Assembly: GCA_902761365.1 (NCBI GenBank)
Contig: CACWJZ010000018.1
Location: 1-54,686, forward strand
DNA from: an uncultured Eubacteriales bacterium
GTDB taxonomy: Bacteria; Bacillota; Clostridia; Christensenellales; CAG-138
DNA: 54,686 nucleotides
Direction of reading: 5' to 3'
The position numbers were made by a program, and so were the translations under genes. The notes beneath the pieces were generated by a model, which saw only the letters and a program-made list of their open reading frames with translations, searched no databases and was not told where the DNA came from. Each line of letters starts with the position of its first letter. Positions within the stretch are counted from its first letter, which is position 1. Shown here piece after piece: positions 22,704 through 31,383 of the stretch.

Positions 22704-23150
22704 ATGAAGGTAGTTTTGGAACAGGATGTGAAAGGCACCGGCAAAAAGGGCGAGGTCGTGAACGTATCCGACGGGTACGCCCGCAACTTCCTGCTGCCCC
22801 GGAAGATGGCTTCTCCCGCGGATTCCTCCGCGGTGAACGCCATGAATATTCAAAAGAGCGCCGCCCAGCATAGGAAGTTCGAGGCGGGCGTGAAGGCGAG
22901 GGAGCTTGCCAAGAAGCTGGACAACGCGGTGGTGAAGGTCCCCGTGCGGGTGGGGGAGAACGGCAAGATGTTCGGCACCGTCTCCGGCAAGGAGGTGTCC
23001 GCCGCCATCGAGGAGCAGCTGGGCCTCACTGTGGACAAGAAGAAGATCAGCCTGGAAACCGTGCGCTCCACGGGCGAATATGTGGCTAAGCTCTCCCTGT
23101 TCGAGGAGGTCAAGGCCAATCTGAAGGTCATCGTCGAGGAACAGAAATAA
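22704..23150 (+). CDS. rplI: 50S ribosomal protein L9
   Basis: 148 aa, normal length. N-terminal signature MKVVLEQDVKGTGKKGEVV, then VSDGYARNFLLPR. A long connecting helix and a C-terminal domain (VRVGENGKMFGTVSGKEVSA) follow. It binds 23S rRNA at the L1 stalk base. It has an AGGGAGGAG SD inside the gdpP tail and sits in the conserved gdpP-rplI-dnaB order. Confidence 0.98.
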   Translation: MKVVLEQDVKGTGKKGEVVNVSDGYARNFLLPRKMASPADSSAVNAMNIQKSAAQHRKFEAGVKARELAKKLDNAVVKVPVRVGENGKMFGTVSGKEVSAAIEEQLGLTVDKKKISLETVRSTGEYVAKLSLFEEVKANLKVIVEEQK

Positions 23151-23151
23151 A

Positions 23152-24489
23152 GTGGAAGAGCGATTGGAACGGGTCCTGCCCAACAATCTGGATGCGGAGA
23201 AGTCCGTGCTGGGAAGCATGCTCCTGGAGAAGGAAGCCATGGAGCTGGTCTTGGAGCAACTCAGGACGGAGGATTTCTACAGCGTCGCCCATCAGCACAT
23301 CTTCGAGGCCATGGTCAACATCCGCGCCGCCGGCCAGGCGGTGGATCCGGTGACCCTCAGCGAGGAACTGGAGCGCCGTGGCTTTCTGGACACCATCGGC
23401 GGCGCCGTGTACCTCACGGAGCTCATGGCCTTCGTGCCCACGGCGGCCAATGTGAGCTACTACGCCAAGATTGTGGAGGAGCGCAGCGTCCAGCGGAGCC
23501 TGGTCCATGCCGGCAACGACATGATCCGGGACGGCATGAACGACGACAAGGACGTGGAGGAGAGCCTGAACCTGGCGGAGAAGCGGATCTACGACATCTC
23601 CATGCGCAAGACCGAGGACTCCATCGCCCCCATCAAGGACATCGTGCCCGACGCCCTCAACGAGATCGGCGATCTCATGGCCCGCAAGGGGAAGCTGACG
23701 GGGGTGGCCACGGGCTTTCGGGACCTGGATCGCATGACCAACGGCCTGCAGAAGTCGGACCTGATCATCGTGGCCGCCCGACCCGCCATGGGCAAGTCCG
23801 CCTTCGCCTTGAACATCGCCCAGTTCGCCGCCCTCCACGACGGCCGCTCCGTGGTCTATTTCTCCCTGGAGATGGGCAAGGAGCAGCTGGTCATGCGCAT
23901 GCTCTGCACGGAGGGGTCCGTGGACTCCCAGCGGATCAAGGAGGGCCTGCTCACGGACGAGGAGCTGGGCCGCATCATGGACGCGGCAGAGCCCATGCAG
24001 CGGAGCAAGATCAGCATCGACGACGGGGGCAACGCCACCGTGGCCAGCATCCGCTCCAAGTGCCGCCGCCTCAAGGCCAAGCAGGGCCTCGATCTGGTCA
24101 TCGTGGACTACATGCAGCTTCTGCAGGGCACGGGCATGGGGAGCCGCAAGAGCGACTCTCGGCAGCAGGAGGTCTCCGACATGACCCGGGCCATGAAGCT
24201 TCTGGCCCGAGAGCTGGACGTGCCCATCGTCCTGCTGGCCCAGCTGAACCGAGGCCCCGAGACCCGGCAGGACCACAAGCCCCTGATCGCGGACCTGAGA
24301 GAGAGCGGCTCCATCGAGCAGGACGCGGATATGGTCATCCTGCTCTACCGGCCCCAGGTCTATGACGAGACCGCGGACAACACTTCGGAGATCATCATCG
24401 CCAAGCACCGCCACGGTCCCACGGGCTCCGTGTTCCTGGCCTGGCAGGGCGAGTATACGCGCTTTATGAACCTGGCGCGGGAGGAGTAA
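23152..24489 (+). CDS. dnaB: Replicative DNA helicase (DnaB family; DnaC in B. subtilis)
   Basis: 445 aa starting at GTG one base after the rplI stop. The N-terminal collar domain begins RVLPNNLDAEKSVLGSMLLE. The RecA-like core has Walker A ARPAMGKSAFALN, the Walker B region LDLVIVDYMQLLQG, and arginine/loop motifs LRESGSIEQDADMV. The C-terminal end is AKHRHGPTGSVFLAWQGEYT. There is no intein. It unwinds DNA at the fork. A second, phage-like loader candidate is encoded at 2529-3095 but is unlinked. Confidence 0.97.
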   Translation: MEERLERVLPNNLDAEKSVLGSMLLEKEAMELVLEQLRTEDFYSVAHQHIFEAMVNIRAAGQAVDPVTLSEELERRGFLDTIGGAVYLTELMAFVPTAANVSYYAKIVEERSVQRSLVHAGNDMIRDGMNDDKDVEESLNLAEKRIYDISMRKTEDSIAPIKDIVPDALNEIGDLMARKGKLTGVATGFRDLDRMTNGLQKSDLIIVAARPAMGKSAFALNIAQFAALHDGRSVVYFSLEMGKEQLVMRMLCTEGSVDSQRIKEGLLTDEELGRIMDAAEPMQRSKISIDDGGNATVASIRSKCRRLKAKQGLDLVIVDYMQLLQGTGMGSRKSDSRQQEVSDMTRAMKLLARELDVPIVLLAQLNRGPETRQDHKPLIADLRESGSIEQDADMVILLYRPQVYDETADNTSEIIIAKHRHGPTGSVFLAWQGEYTRFMNLAREE

Positions 24490-24498
24490 GCAGCTTCG

Positions 24499-24524
24499 CC
24501 GTCCTTCGGGACGGCGTTTTTCGG
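24499..24524 (+). terminator. Rho-independent terminator after dnaB
   Basis: The stem GCCGTCC/GGACGGC with a TTCG loop is followed by GTTTTT. It ends 9 nt after the dnaB stop. The SD of the following response regulator starts right after it. Confidence 0.85.
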
Positions 24525-24532
24525 AGGAAAAC

Positions 24533-25210
24533 ATGTATCGCATCTTTCTGGTGGAGGACGACCCCATCATCGCTGAGAGGGTGCAGCAGCATCTGATGAG
24601 CTGGGGCTGGCAGGTACGGGCCGCGGCGGACTTTTCCCGCGTCATGGAGGAATTCGCCGCCTTCGACCCCCAGCTGGTGCTGCTGGACATCTCCCTGCCC
24701 GTCTATAACGGCTATCACTGGTGCGGCGAGATCCGCAAGGTCTCCCGGGTGCCGGTGATCTTCCTGTCCTCCGCTTCCGACAACATGAACATCGTCATGG
24801 CCATGCACATGGGCGGCGACGACTTCATCCCCAAGCCCTTCGACCTGAACGTGCTCACGGCCAAGGTCCAGGCCCTGCTGCGGCGGACCTACGAGTTCTC
24901 CCGGGAGCAGCCTGAGCTCACCTTGGGCGGCGGCGTCCTGCGGCCGGGGGAGGGCGTGTTCGTGAAGGGGGATATGCGGCTGGAGCTGACCCGGAACGAG
25001 CTGCGCATCCTGGAGATGCTCCTCGAAAACCGGGGCCGGATCGTCAGCCGGGACGCCCTCATGGAGCGGCTTTGGTCCACGGACAGCTTCGTGGACGAGA
25101 ACACCCTGAGCGTCAACGTGAACCGGCTTCGCAAGAAGCTGGAAACGGCGGGCCTCTTGGACGCCATCCGCACCCGCAAGGGCGAGGGGTATATCATCGA
25201 AACCCCATGA
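24533..25210 (+). CDS. OmpR-family response regulator (BceR-like)
   Basis: 225 aa. Receiver domain: EDDPIIAERV, phospho-acceptor Asp52 in LLDISLP, then FLSSASD and the KPFDLNVL lysine. The C-terminal winged helix is LELTRNELRILEMLLENRGR, then LMERLWSTDSFVDENTLSVN. The receiver shows the typical BceR-type spacing. It is coupled to the kinase gene by ATGA and lies upstream of a Bce-type ABC transporter. It likely activates the transporter promoter at 26205-26261. Confidence 0.94.
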   Translation: MYRIFLVEDDPIIAERVQQHLMSWGWQVRAAADFSRVMEEFAAFDPQLVLLDISLPVYNGYHWCGEIRKVSRVPVIFLSSASDNMNIVMAMHMGGDDFIPKPFDLNVLTAKVQALLRRTYEFSREQPELTLGGGVLRPGEGVFVKGDMRLELTRNELRILEMLLENRGRIVSRDALMERLWSTDSFVDENTLSVNVNRLRKKLETAGLLDAIRTRKGEGYIIETP

Positions 25211-26190
25211 AGCTGTTCCTTTCCTATCTGAAATCCCATCTAAAGCTCCTGCTGATGCTGGCCCTGTTCGGGGCCGTATTCGCGGTGGTCCTGGCCCTGT
25301 ACCGGGCGCCCCTCGAAGGGGCGCTGTACGGGCAGCTGCTGTGTCTCGCCTTAGGGCTTTGCTTTCTTTTGGCCGGGTTTTGGCGGTATCGGCAGCGGCA
25401 TCGGGCCCTGCGGCGCGCCCTCGACCGGCTCAGGGAGGGGCTGCCGTCCCTGCCGGAGGCGGCGGACGAGCTGGAGGCGGACTATCAGGCCCTGCTGACG
25501 GCCCTGGAGGAGGACCGGCGGGGGATCGCCGCCCGGGCTGCCGTCGACCGGGATCGGGCCGAGACCTTCTACACCGCCTGGGTCCATCAGATCAAGACGC
25601 CCATGGCCGCCATGGGCCTGCTGCTGCAGGGCGGGACGCCGGACGCGGCCCTGCTCAAAGGGGAGCTGTTCCGCATGGAGAAGTATGTGGACCTGGTGCT
25701 GACCTACCAGCGGCTGGGGAGCGAGAGCACGGACCTGGTGCTCAAGGCCTGCGATTTGGACGCCATCATCCGCGGCGCCGTGAAGGAGTACGCCCGGCTC
25801 TTCATCCTCAAGAAGCTGACGCTGAGCTTCACACCCACGGAGCTGACCGTGCTCACCGACGAGAAATGGCTGGGGTTCGTCATCGGCCAGCTGCTCAGCA
25901 ACGCCCTCAAATACACCCAACGTGGGGGCGTATCCGTCTACGCCCAGGGCCAGCGCCTCGTCATCGAGGACACGGGCGTGGGCATCCCCGCCTCGGAGCT
26001 GCCCCGCATCTTCGAGAAGAGCTTCACCGGCGAGAACGGCCGCGCCGCCGAGCGCACCACGGGCCTGGGGCTCTACCTCTGCCGGCGGGCCTGCGCCCTC
26101 CTGGGTCACGGCATCTGGGCCGAATCGCAGGTGGGGCAGGGGACGAAGGTCATTTTGGACCTATCCCGGGACCATGTGCCCGCAGAATGA
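25207..26190 (+). CDS. BceS-type (intramembrane-sensing) histidine kinase
   Basis: 327 aa. Two N-terminal membrane helices (about residues 10-32 and 36-58) are separated by only a few residues, so there is no outside sensor domain. This is the intramembrane-sensing layout of BceS kinases, which take their signal from the partner ABC permease. The phospho-acceptor is His127 in AWVHQIKTPMAAM. N-box LLSNALKYT (Asn232), G1 IEDTGVGIP, and TGLGLYLCRRAC follow. It would detect peptide antibiotics that target cell-wall lipid II-cycle intermediates, judging from the family. Confidence 0.93.
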   Translation: MKLFLSYLKSHLKLLLMLALFGAVFAVVLALYRAPLEGALYGQLLCLALGLCFLLAGFWRYRQRHRALRRALDRLREGLPSLPEAADELEADYQALLTALEEDRRGIAARAAVDRDRAETFYTAWVHQIKTPMAAMGLLLQGGTPDAALLKGELFRMEKYVDLVLTYQRLGSESTDLVLKACDLDAIIRGAVKEYARLFILKKLTLSFTPTELTVLTDEKWLGFVIGQLLSNALKYTQRGGVSVYAQGQRLVIEDTGVGIPASELPRIFEKSFTGENGRAAERTTGLGLYLCRRACALLGHGIWAESQVGQGTKVILDLSRDHVPAE

Positions 26191-26195
26191 CCAAC

Positions 26196-26261
26196 CTTAC
26201 AAAACCGTAAGTTTCCCGTAAGCTAAAGCGATGGCAGCCCCCGTAAGAACGGGGGTATACT
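26196..26261 (+). promoter_or_regulatory. Probable response-regulator-activated promoter of the ABC genes
   Basis: CCGTAAG occurs three times (26205-26211, 26216-26222, 26241-26247). The first two are 11 bp apart, one helical turn, and CTTAC at 26196-26200 faces them. The -10 is TATACT (26256-26261) and there is no recognisable -35, as expected for an activated promoter. Confidence 0.65.
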
Positions 26262-26293
26262 TGTCCCATCAAACGGGATCGGAGGAAAAACGC

Positions 26294-27061
26294 ATGTCCC
26301 TGCTGGAAGTCAAGAATCTGAGGAAGGTCTACACCACCCGCCTGGGCGGGACCGGGGTGGAGGCGCTCAAAAACGTGAGCTTCGCCGTGGAGGCGGGGGA
26401 GTTCGTGACCATCATGGGCGAAAGCGGGTCCGGCAAGACCACCCTTTTGAACATCCTGGCGGCTCTCGACCGTCCCTCGGGCGGCCGGGTGCTGCTGAAC
26501 GGGGAGGACATGGCGGGCGTCCGGGAGCGGGATGTCACCGCCTTCCGCCGGGACAATCTGGGCTTCGTGTTCCAGGACTTCAACCTCCTGGACGCCTTCA
26601 CCGTCCGGGACAACATCTTCCTGCCCCTGGTCCTGGCGGGGAAGGGCTACGAGGAGATGAACGCCCGGCTCCTGCCCCTTGCTCAGGCCTTGGGCATCAG
26701 GGAGCTCCTCGACAAGTTCCCCTACGAGCTCTCGGGCGGCCAGAAGCAGCGGACCGCCGTGGGGCGGGCCCTCATCACCCGGCCGGCGATCCTTCTGGCG
26801 GACGAGCCCACGGGCGCCCTCGACTCCAAGGCCTCCGACAGCCTTTTACGGGTCTTCGAGAGCCTGAACGCCCAGGGCCAGACCATCCTCATGGTCACCC
26901 ACAGCGTGGCCGCCGCCAGCCATTCCAAGCGCACCCTGTTCCTGCGGGACGGCATGATCTACCACCAGCTCTATCGGGGCAACCGGACCATAGGGGAGAT
27001 GTTCGCCGAGATCTCCCATACCCTGACGGTCATGACCAGCGGGGAGAACGGCCATGCGTAA
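26294..27061 (+). CDS. BceA-type ABC transporter ATP-binding protein
   Basis: 255 aa from the ATG at 26294 after the SD CGGAGG. Walker A MGESGSGKTT, Q-loop VFQDFNLL, signature LSGGQKQRTAVGRAL, Walker B LLADEPTGALD and H-loop MVTHS are all intact. This is a MacB/BceA-class ATPase for an FtsX-like permease. Its end overlaps the permease start by 8 bp. Confidence 0.95.
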   Translation: MSLLEVKNLRKVYTTRLGGTGVEALKNVSFAVEAGEFVTIMGESGSGKTTLLNILAALDRPSGGRVLLNGEDMAGVRERDVTAFRRDNLGFVFQDFNLLDAFTVRDNIFLPLVLAGKGYEEMNARLLPLAQALGIRELLDKFPYELSGGQKQRTAVGRALITRPAILLADEPTGALDSKASDSLLRVFESLNAQGQTILMVTHSVAAASHSKRTLFLRDGMIYHQLYRGNRTIGEMFAEISHTLTVMTSGENGHA

Positions 27062-28781
27062 AGTCGGCTTCTATCCCAGGCTGGCCATCCGGTCCCTGCG
27101 GCTCAACGGCAAGTTCTATCTGCCCTACCTGCTGTCCGGCATCGTCAGCGCGGCCATGCTCTACGACATCCTGTTCCTGAACATGAACCGGGGCATCTAC
27201 CAGATGAAGGGCGTCAACGCCGTCCAGGGGCTCCTGGGCTTCGGGGCCATGGTGGTGGCCATCTTCTCCTTCGCCCTGCTCTGCTATACCAACGGCTTCC
27301 TGATGAAGCGGCGGCAGAAGGAGCTGGGGCTCTACAACATCCTGGGCATGGAGAAGCGGCACATGGCGCGGCTTCTGTTCTGGGAAACGGTCTGCTCGGC
27401 CCTCATCTGCGTGGCGGGCGGTCTCGTCCTGGGCGTGCTCCTGTCCAAACTCTTTTTGCTCCTGCTCTGCGCCGTGGTGGGCATGGAGGTGCCCTTCGGC
27501 TTCGAGGTGCCCGCGGCGGCGGTGGTATACACTGTGGCGGCCTTCGGGGGCATCTTCCTGCTCAACTACCTGCTGAACATCGTGCGCCTCAATAAGGTGA
27601 AGCCCATCGAGCTTTTGAAGGGCACCGAATCCGGGGAGCGGGAGCCTCGGACCAAGTGGCTGCTGGCTGTGTTCGGCCTGCTCACCATGGGCGCCGGGTA
27701 TGGCATCTCTCTGACGGTGTCGGACCCCGTTACCGCCATGGTGCTCTTCTTCCTGGCGGTGATTTTGGTGATCGTGGGCACCTACTGCCTGTTCACGGCG
27801 GGCAGCATCGCCCTCCTCAAGGCCCTGCGGAAGAACAAAACGTACTACTACCGGACCCGGCACTTCACAGCGGTCTCCGGCATGCTCCACCGCATGAAGC
27901 GGAACGCGGCGGGACTGGCCACCATCTGCATCCTGTCCACCATGGTGCTCATCACCGTGTCCACCACATTGTGCCTCTACATGGGGGTCAATGAGATACT
28001 GGATCGGATGTACTGCCGGGACGTGCAGACCTACGTGAATCACGGCGCCCCCGAGGACCTCCCCAAGGTGAAGGCCCTCTACGAGCGCAAGGCCGCCGAG
28101 CTGGGCGTAAAGATGGAGGACTTCGCCGCCCTTTGCTTCTACGCCCCGGCCACGGAGTACGCCAACAACCGCGCCGACATCGAGCCCTATCTTGAACGGG
28201 CCGACGGCGCGGACGTGGTGGGCGACCCGGCCGACGGGCCTCTGCGGGTGTATGTGGGCTGCAATTTGGCCCCCAACGCCGACGCCAGTCTCTTCGCCGC
28301 CTCCGTGGCGGTGGGGACTTCCCAGCTGGAGCTTTCCAGCAGCTGGAGCTTCACCGACGACTGTCGGGCCGGGCGGGCGGACTTCTGGGCCAGCCTCGGC
28401 GGGTTCTTCTTCATCGGACTGTTCCTGGGGAGCCTGTTCCTCATGGCCGCCGTGCTCATCATCTACTACAAGCAGATCTCCGAGGGCTACGAGGACGCCC
28501 GCAGCTTCGTCATCATGCAGCAGGTGGGCATGACCCAGGCGGAGGTGAAAAGCTCCATCCGGAGCCAGATCTCCCTGGTCTTCTTCCTGCCCCTTGTCGC
28601 CGCCGCCTGCCACACCGCCGGGGCCTTCCCCATGACGAAGAAGATCATGCTGCTCTTCGGCCTCACCAACACCGGCCTCTTCCTCCTGTGCAGCCTGGGG
28701 ACCTTCCTGCTCTTTGCTCTGGTCTACTACGGCATCTACCGGCTGACGGCCCGGGAGTACTATCGGATCGTCCGGCGGTGA
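27054..28781 (+). CDS. BceB-type FtsX-domain ABC permease
   Basis: 575 aa, somewhat shorter than the usual 620-660. Ten membrane helices are suggested: one at the N-terminus, three in the first FtsX block (about 55-190), two in the middle, then an outside domain of about 180 residues (about 320-445), and three at the C-terminus. The first block carries the FtsX-like phrase KRRQKELGLYNILGMEK. The large outside domain between TM7 and TM8 is the Bce-type hallmark. With the upstream ATPase and kinase it would form a flux-sensing resistance module. Confidence 0.92.
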   Translation: MRKVGFYPRLAIRSLRLNGKFYLPYLLSGIVSAAMLYDILFLNMNRGIYQMKGVNAVQGLLGFGAMVVAIFSFALLCYTNGFLMKRRQKELGLYNILGMEKRHMARLLFWETVCSALICVAGGLVLGVLLSKLFLLLLCAVVGMEVPFGFEVPAAAVVYTVAAFGGIFLLNYLLNIVRLNKVKPIELLKGTESGEREPRTKWLLAVFGLLTMGAGYGISLTVSDPVTAMVLFFLAVILVIVGTYCLFTAGSIALLKALRKNKTYYYRTRHFTAVSGMLHRMKRNAAGLATICILSTMVLITVSTTLCLYMGVNEILDRMYCRDVQTYVNHGAPEDLPKVKALYERKAAELGVKMEDFAALCFYAPATEYANNRADIEPYLERADGADVVGDPADGPLRVYVGCNLAPNADASLFAASVAVGTSQLELSSSWSFTDDCRAGRADFWASLGGFFFIGLFLGSLFLMAAVLIIYYKQISEGYEDARSFVIMQQVGMTQAEVKSSIRSQISLVFFLPLVAAACHTAGAFPMTKKIMLLFGLTNTGLFLLCSLGTFLLFALVYYGIYRLTAREYYRIVRR

Positions 28782-28823
28782 AAAAGCCCCTTCATTTTCA
28801 ACTGTCCCTGTGATACAATGATG

Positions 28824-28848
28824 GCGCGGTTTCCTCCGGAGGCCGCGC
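28824..28848 (+). promoter_or_regulatory. Hairpin in the leader of the GDPD gene
   Basis: GCGCGG (28824-28829) pairs with CCGCGC (28843-28848), enclosing CCTCCGGAGG, itself palindromic. A TACAAT box lies at about 28814-28819. The structure is upstream of, not overlapping, the SD AAAGGGGAG. Confidence 0.4.
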
Positions 28849-28873
28849 TACGATTTTGGAAAGGGGAGACCAT

Positions 28874-29695
28874 ATGGGCTTTTTGCTGGCGCTGGCGGTC
28901 CTCGTAGGGCTGTGGCTGTTCCTCATCGCCCCCGGGCGTTCCGCGAAGGCGGCCCGGGCCCCCTTCGCGGGGCGGGCCTTCGCCCATCGGGGGCTGTATG
29001 AATTGGACCAGTCCGTGCCCGAAAACTCCCTGGAGGCCTTCCGCCGGGCGGTAGCGGCGGGCTACGGGGCGGAGCTGGACGTGCAGCGGACGCGGGACGG
29101 CCAAATCGTGGTCTTCCATGACGACAGCATGAAAAGGACCTGCGGCGTGGACAAGGCCATCCGAGACTTCACCTTTGAGGAGCTGCAAGCCTTCCCCCTC
29201 TTCGGGACCGAGGCGCGCATCCCCCTGTTCTCGGAGGTGCTGCGCATCTTCGCCGGAAAACAGCCCCTGATCGTGGAGCTGAAGTACGGCCCCGACTGGG
29301 AGCTCCTCTCAGAGGCTACCCGCCGGATGCTGGACGAGTATCAGGGCCCGGCCTGCGTGGAGAGCTTTCACCCGGCCATGGTCCGCTGGTTCTGGCAGCA
29401 CGACCCCCAGCGCCTCCGGGGCCAGCTCTCCGAGGCGGCCTGCTTCTCCCGCAAGCATATCCAATGGTATCTTGCCTTCGCCATGAGCCGTCTGCTCTCC
29501 AACTGCCTGACCCGGCCCCAGTTCATCGCTTATAGGTTGGGCCCGAAGCCCCTCTCCGTCCGGGCCTGCGAGGCCATGGGCGCCATGAAGGTCCTCTGGA
29601 CCGCCCGGGAGATAGGGGACCATGGCCGGCATATGCAGGAAAATGACGCCGTCATCTTCGAGGGGTATCGGCCCCGGGAGGGAAAAGCGGAGTGA
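28874..29695 (+). CDS. Glycerophosphodiester phosphodiesterase family protein
   Basis: 273 aa from the ATG at 28874, after the SD AAAGGGGAG. An N-terminal membrane helix (about residues 2-18) anchors it. GDPD motifs follow: AHRG, ENSLEAF, ELDVQRTRDGQIVVFHDD, and IVELK. The family splits glycerophosphodiesters to glycerol-3-phosphate and an alcohol, with metal bound by the His/Glu/Asp set seen here. The C-terminal CEAMGAMKVLWTARE region completes the barrel. It is followed by a Nudix gene in a GTGA overlap, so the two are cotranscribed. Confidence 0.93.
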   Translation: MGFLLALAVLVGLWLFLIAPGRSAKAARAPFAGRAFAHRGLYELDQSVPENSLEAFRRAVAAGYGAELDVQRTRDGQIVVFHDDSMKRTCGVDKAIRDFTFEELQAFPLFGTEARIPLFSEVLRIFAGKQPLIVELKYGPDWELLSEATRRMLDEYQGPACVESFHPAMVRWFWQHDPQRLRGQLSEAACFSRKHIQWYLAFAMSRLLSNCLTRPQFIAYRLGPKPLSVRACEAMGAMKVLWTAREIGDHGRHMQENDAVIFEGYRPREGKAE

Positions 29696-30198
29696 AGACC
29701 ATCGAGATCGTGGGCAAAAACTATTTCGGTCACTGGACACGAGAGCGCACCGCCTGCCGGGGCGTGGTGATCGAGGACGGCCGCATCCTTCTGTCCTATG
29801 CGGTCCGGGACGATCTGTGGATGATCCCCGGCGGCGGCCTGGAAGCGGGCGAGGACGAGGGGACCTGCTGCGTCCGGGAGCTGGCGGAGGAGACGGGCCG
29901 GGTCGTTTTGCCGTCGGCCTGCGCCTTGGAGCTCGATGAGTACTACGAGGGCTGCAAGTACGTGAGCCGATACTTCTTCGGCGCCGTGGTGGGCCGCTGC
30001 GAGCCCAAGCTCACGGAGGCGGAGCGGCGGATGGGCCTGGAGCCCCGCTGGCTACCCGTGGAGGAGGCCCTCCGTATCTTCTCCCGCCATGCCGACTATG
30101 GGGACACCGATGAGGAGCGCCGGGGCATCTATCAGCGGGAGCACACGGCCCTCTCGGAGCTCTTGCAGGGATCGACAAATATTATCAATAAACCGTGA
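29692..30198 (+). CDS. Nudix hydrolase
   Basis: 168 aa starting at GTG in a GTGA overlap with the GDPD gene. The Nudix box is complete: GGGLEAGEDEGTCCVRELAE followed by ETG. The substrate cannot be told from the sequence; small Nudix proteins clean up nucleoside diphosphate derivatives. It ends 2 nt before a terminator. Confidence 0.93.
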   Translation: MKTIEIVGKNYFGHWTRERTACRGVVIEDGRILLSYAVRDDLWMIPGGGLEAGEDEGTCCVRELAEETGRVVLPSACALELDEYYEGCKYVSRYFFGAVVGRCEPKLTEAERRMGLEPRWLPVEEALRIFSRHADYGDTDEERRGIYQREHTALSELLQGSTNIINKP

Positions 30199-30199
30199 A

Positions 30200-30222
30200 C
30201 AGCGCCGCGGCGCTGCTTTTTT
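30200..30222 (+). terminator. Rho-independent terminator
   Basis: A GC-rich palindrome CAGCGCC/GGCGCTG is followed by six T. It separates the GDPD/Nudix pair from the ExbB-like operon. Confidence 0.82.
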
Positions 30223-30275
30223 CTGTTGCCATCCGTTCGGTTTTTTTATATACTGATGCACGGGAGGAAAGAGAT

Positions 30276-30785
30276 ATGTCTGTGCTTCAGGTGATCTTAG
30301 ACAACCTGCTGGGGTTCGACCTCATCATCTTCGTGGCCGCGGCGCTGAACGGGGTGTGCTATTGCTTCGCCCGCAAGAACGCTGACCGGCTCTACCGCAA
30401 GCTCCATATGATCGTCTTCGTCCCCTCCCGGCGGACCGACCCCGACAGCGTGTCCAGGGCCATCCGCGACATCGACGAGGAACAGGTCCTGGCCATGCGC
30501 AAGCGGTCCGAGAGCCTCTATGCCGTGTTCGTGAATGTGACCAGCATCTTCCCGCTCCTGGGCATATTGGGCACGGTGGTGTCGTTGCTGCCCATGGTGT
30601 CGGAGCTCGCCGACATGCAGACCAACTTCTTCGCCGCCCTCACGTCCACCTTCTGGGGGCTGGTGTTCGCCATCCTCTTCAAGCTCCTGGACGGCTTCCT
30701 CTCCTCCCGCATGGAGGACAACGACAAGGCCGTGAACCTGCTGCTGGAGCGGCGGGAGCTCCTGGACGAGGGCCGGGAAGCGTGA
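30276..30785 (+). CDS. MotA/TolQ/ExbB-like proton channel subunit
   Basis: 169 aa from the ATG at 30276 after GGGAGGAAAG. Three membrane helices: about residues 10-30, 83-105 and 117-138. The second pair carries the family-like stretch FPLLGILGTVVSLLPMV, then FFAALTSTFWGLVFAILFKL, matching the ExbB/TolQ pore helices (GLLGTV..., A-L-T-T-GL-VAI). A cytoplasmic loop lies between helices 1 and 2. It would form a pentameric channel around an ExbD-type dimer and use ion flow. It is first of three coupled genes (GTGA overlap with the next). Confidence 0.82.
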   Translation: MSVLQVILDNLLGFDLIIFVAAALNGVCYCFARKNADRLYRKLHMIVFVPSRRTDPDSVSRAIRDIDEEQVLAMRKRSESLYAVFVNVTSIFPLLGILGTVVSLLPMVSELADMQTNFFAALTSTFWGLVFAILFKLLDGFLSSRMEDNDKAVNLLLERRELLDEGREA

Positions 30786-31363
30786 AGCGGCGGGAGATCT
30801 TCATAGAGCTCACGTCCTTGCTGGACGTGATCCTCATCATGCTCTTCATCCTGCTGACCCAGGCCAGGACCCGCACGGCCCAGGCCCTGGATACGGCGGC
30901 CTTGGCCGAGAGCAGCGCCCGGCAGCTCCAGTCGGAGCTCACCGCGGCCTATTCGGAGCAGGACGCCCTGCGGGCGGCGGCGGACGCCGAGAAGGAGCGG
31001 GCCAACACCCTGCAGCGGGAGCTGTGGACGGAGAACCTGGTCCTGGACAATTCCCTGCTGCTGACCGTCAGCGTGGACAGGGCCGGCGGCATCCGCCTGG
31101 AGACCGAGGGGAAGAGCCTGGCCCTCATCGCGTACGACTGGGCGGACGACACCTACGCCTATAACCGGCTGCGGGGGCTCCTGCTGGATGAGCTGGACAA
31201 CACGGACCGGGAGGCGGTGTTCCTAGTCTTTCAGTACGACCGGGCCCGCATCTATCAGGCGGAATACCGGATGATCGAAGCCGTCATCCAGGAGGTGAAG
31301 CGGGAGGCCCGGGAACAGGACATCCCCCTGAGCTTTCTGGAGCTGGACCTGTTCGAAGCATAG
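30782..31363 (+). CDS. ExbD/TolR-like subunit with coiled coil
   Basis: 193 aa starting at GTG within a GTGA overlap. The N-terminus KRREIFIELTSLLDVILIML resembles the single ExbD/TolR helix with its essential Asp (the D of SLLDV, residue 14). A coiled coil follows (about residues 40-85, rich in Ala/Glu/Leu/Gln). The extracytoplasmic C-terminal domain (about 90-193) ends with VFLVFQYDRARIYQAEY and MIEAVIQEVKREA, like the strand-helix end of ExbD. It should sit inside the pore formed by the upstream protein. Confidence 0.75.
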   Translation: MKRREIFIELTSLLDVILIMLFILLTQARTRTAQALDTAALAESSARQLQSELTAAYSEQDALRAAADAEKERANTLQRELWTENLVLDNSLLLTVSVDRAGGIRLETEGKSLALIAYDWADDTYAYNRLRGLLLDELDNTDREAVFLVFQYDRARIYQAEYRMIEAVIQEVKREAREQDIPLSFLELDLFEA

Positions 31364-31383
31364 ATCCATAAGGAGGTACGGAT

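Noticed and set aside
24533-28781. VanRS-type glycopeptide resistance system
   Set aside because: The kinase has no outside loop and the partner genes are an FtsX-type ABC pair, so the Bce-type reading fits better; no vanHAX genes are present.
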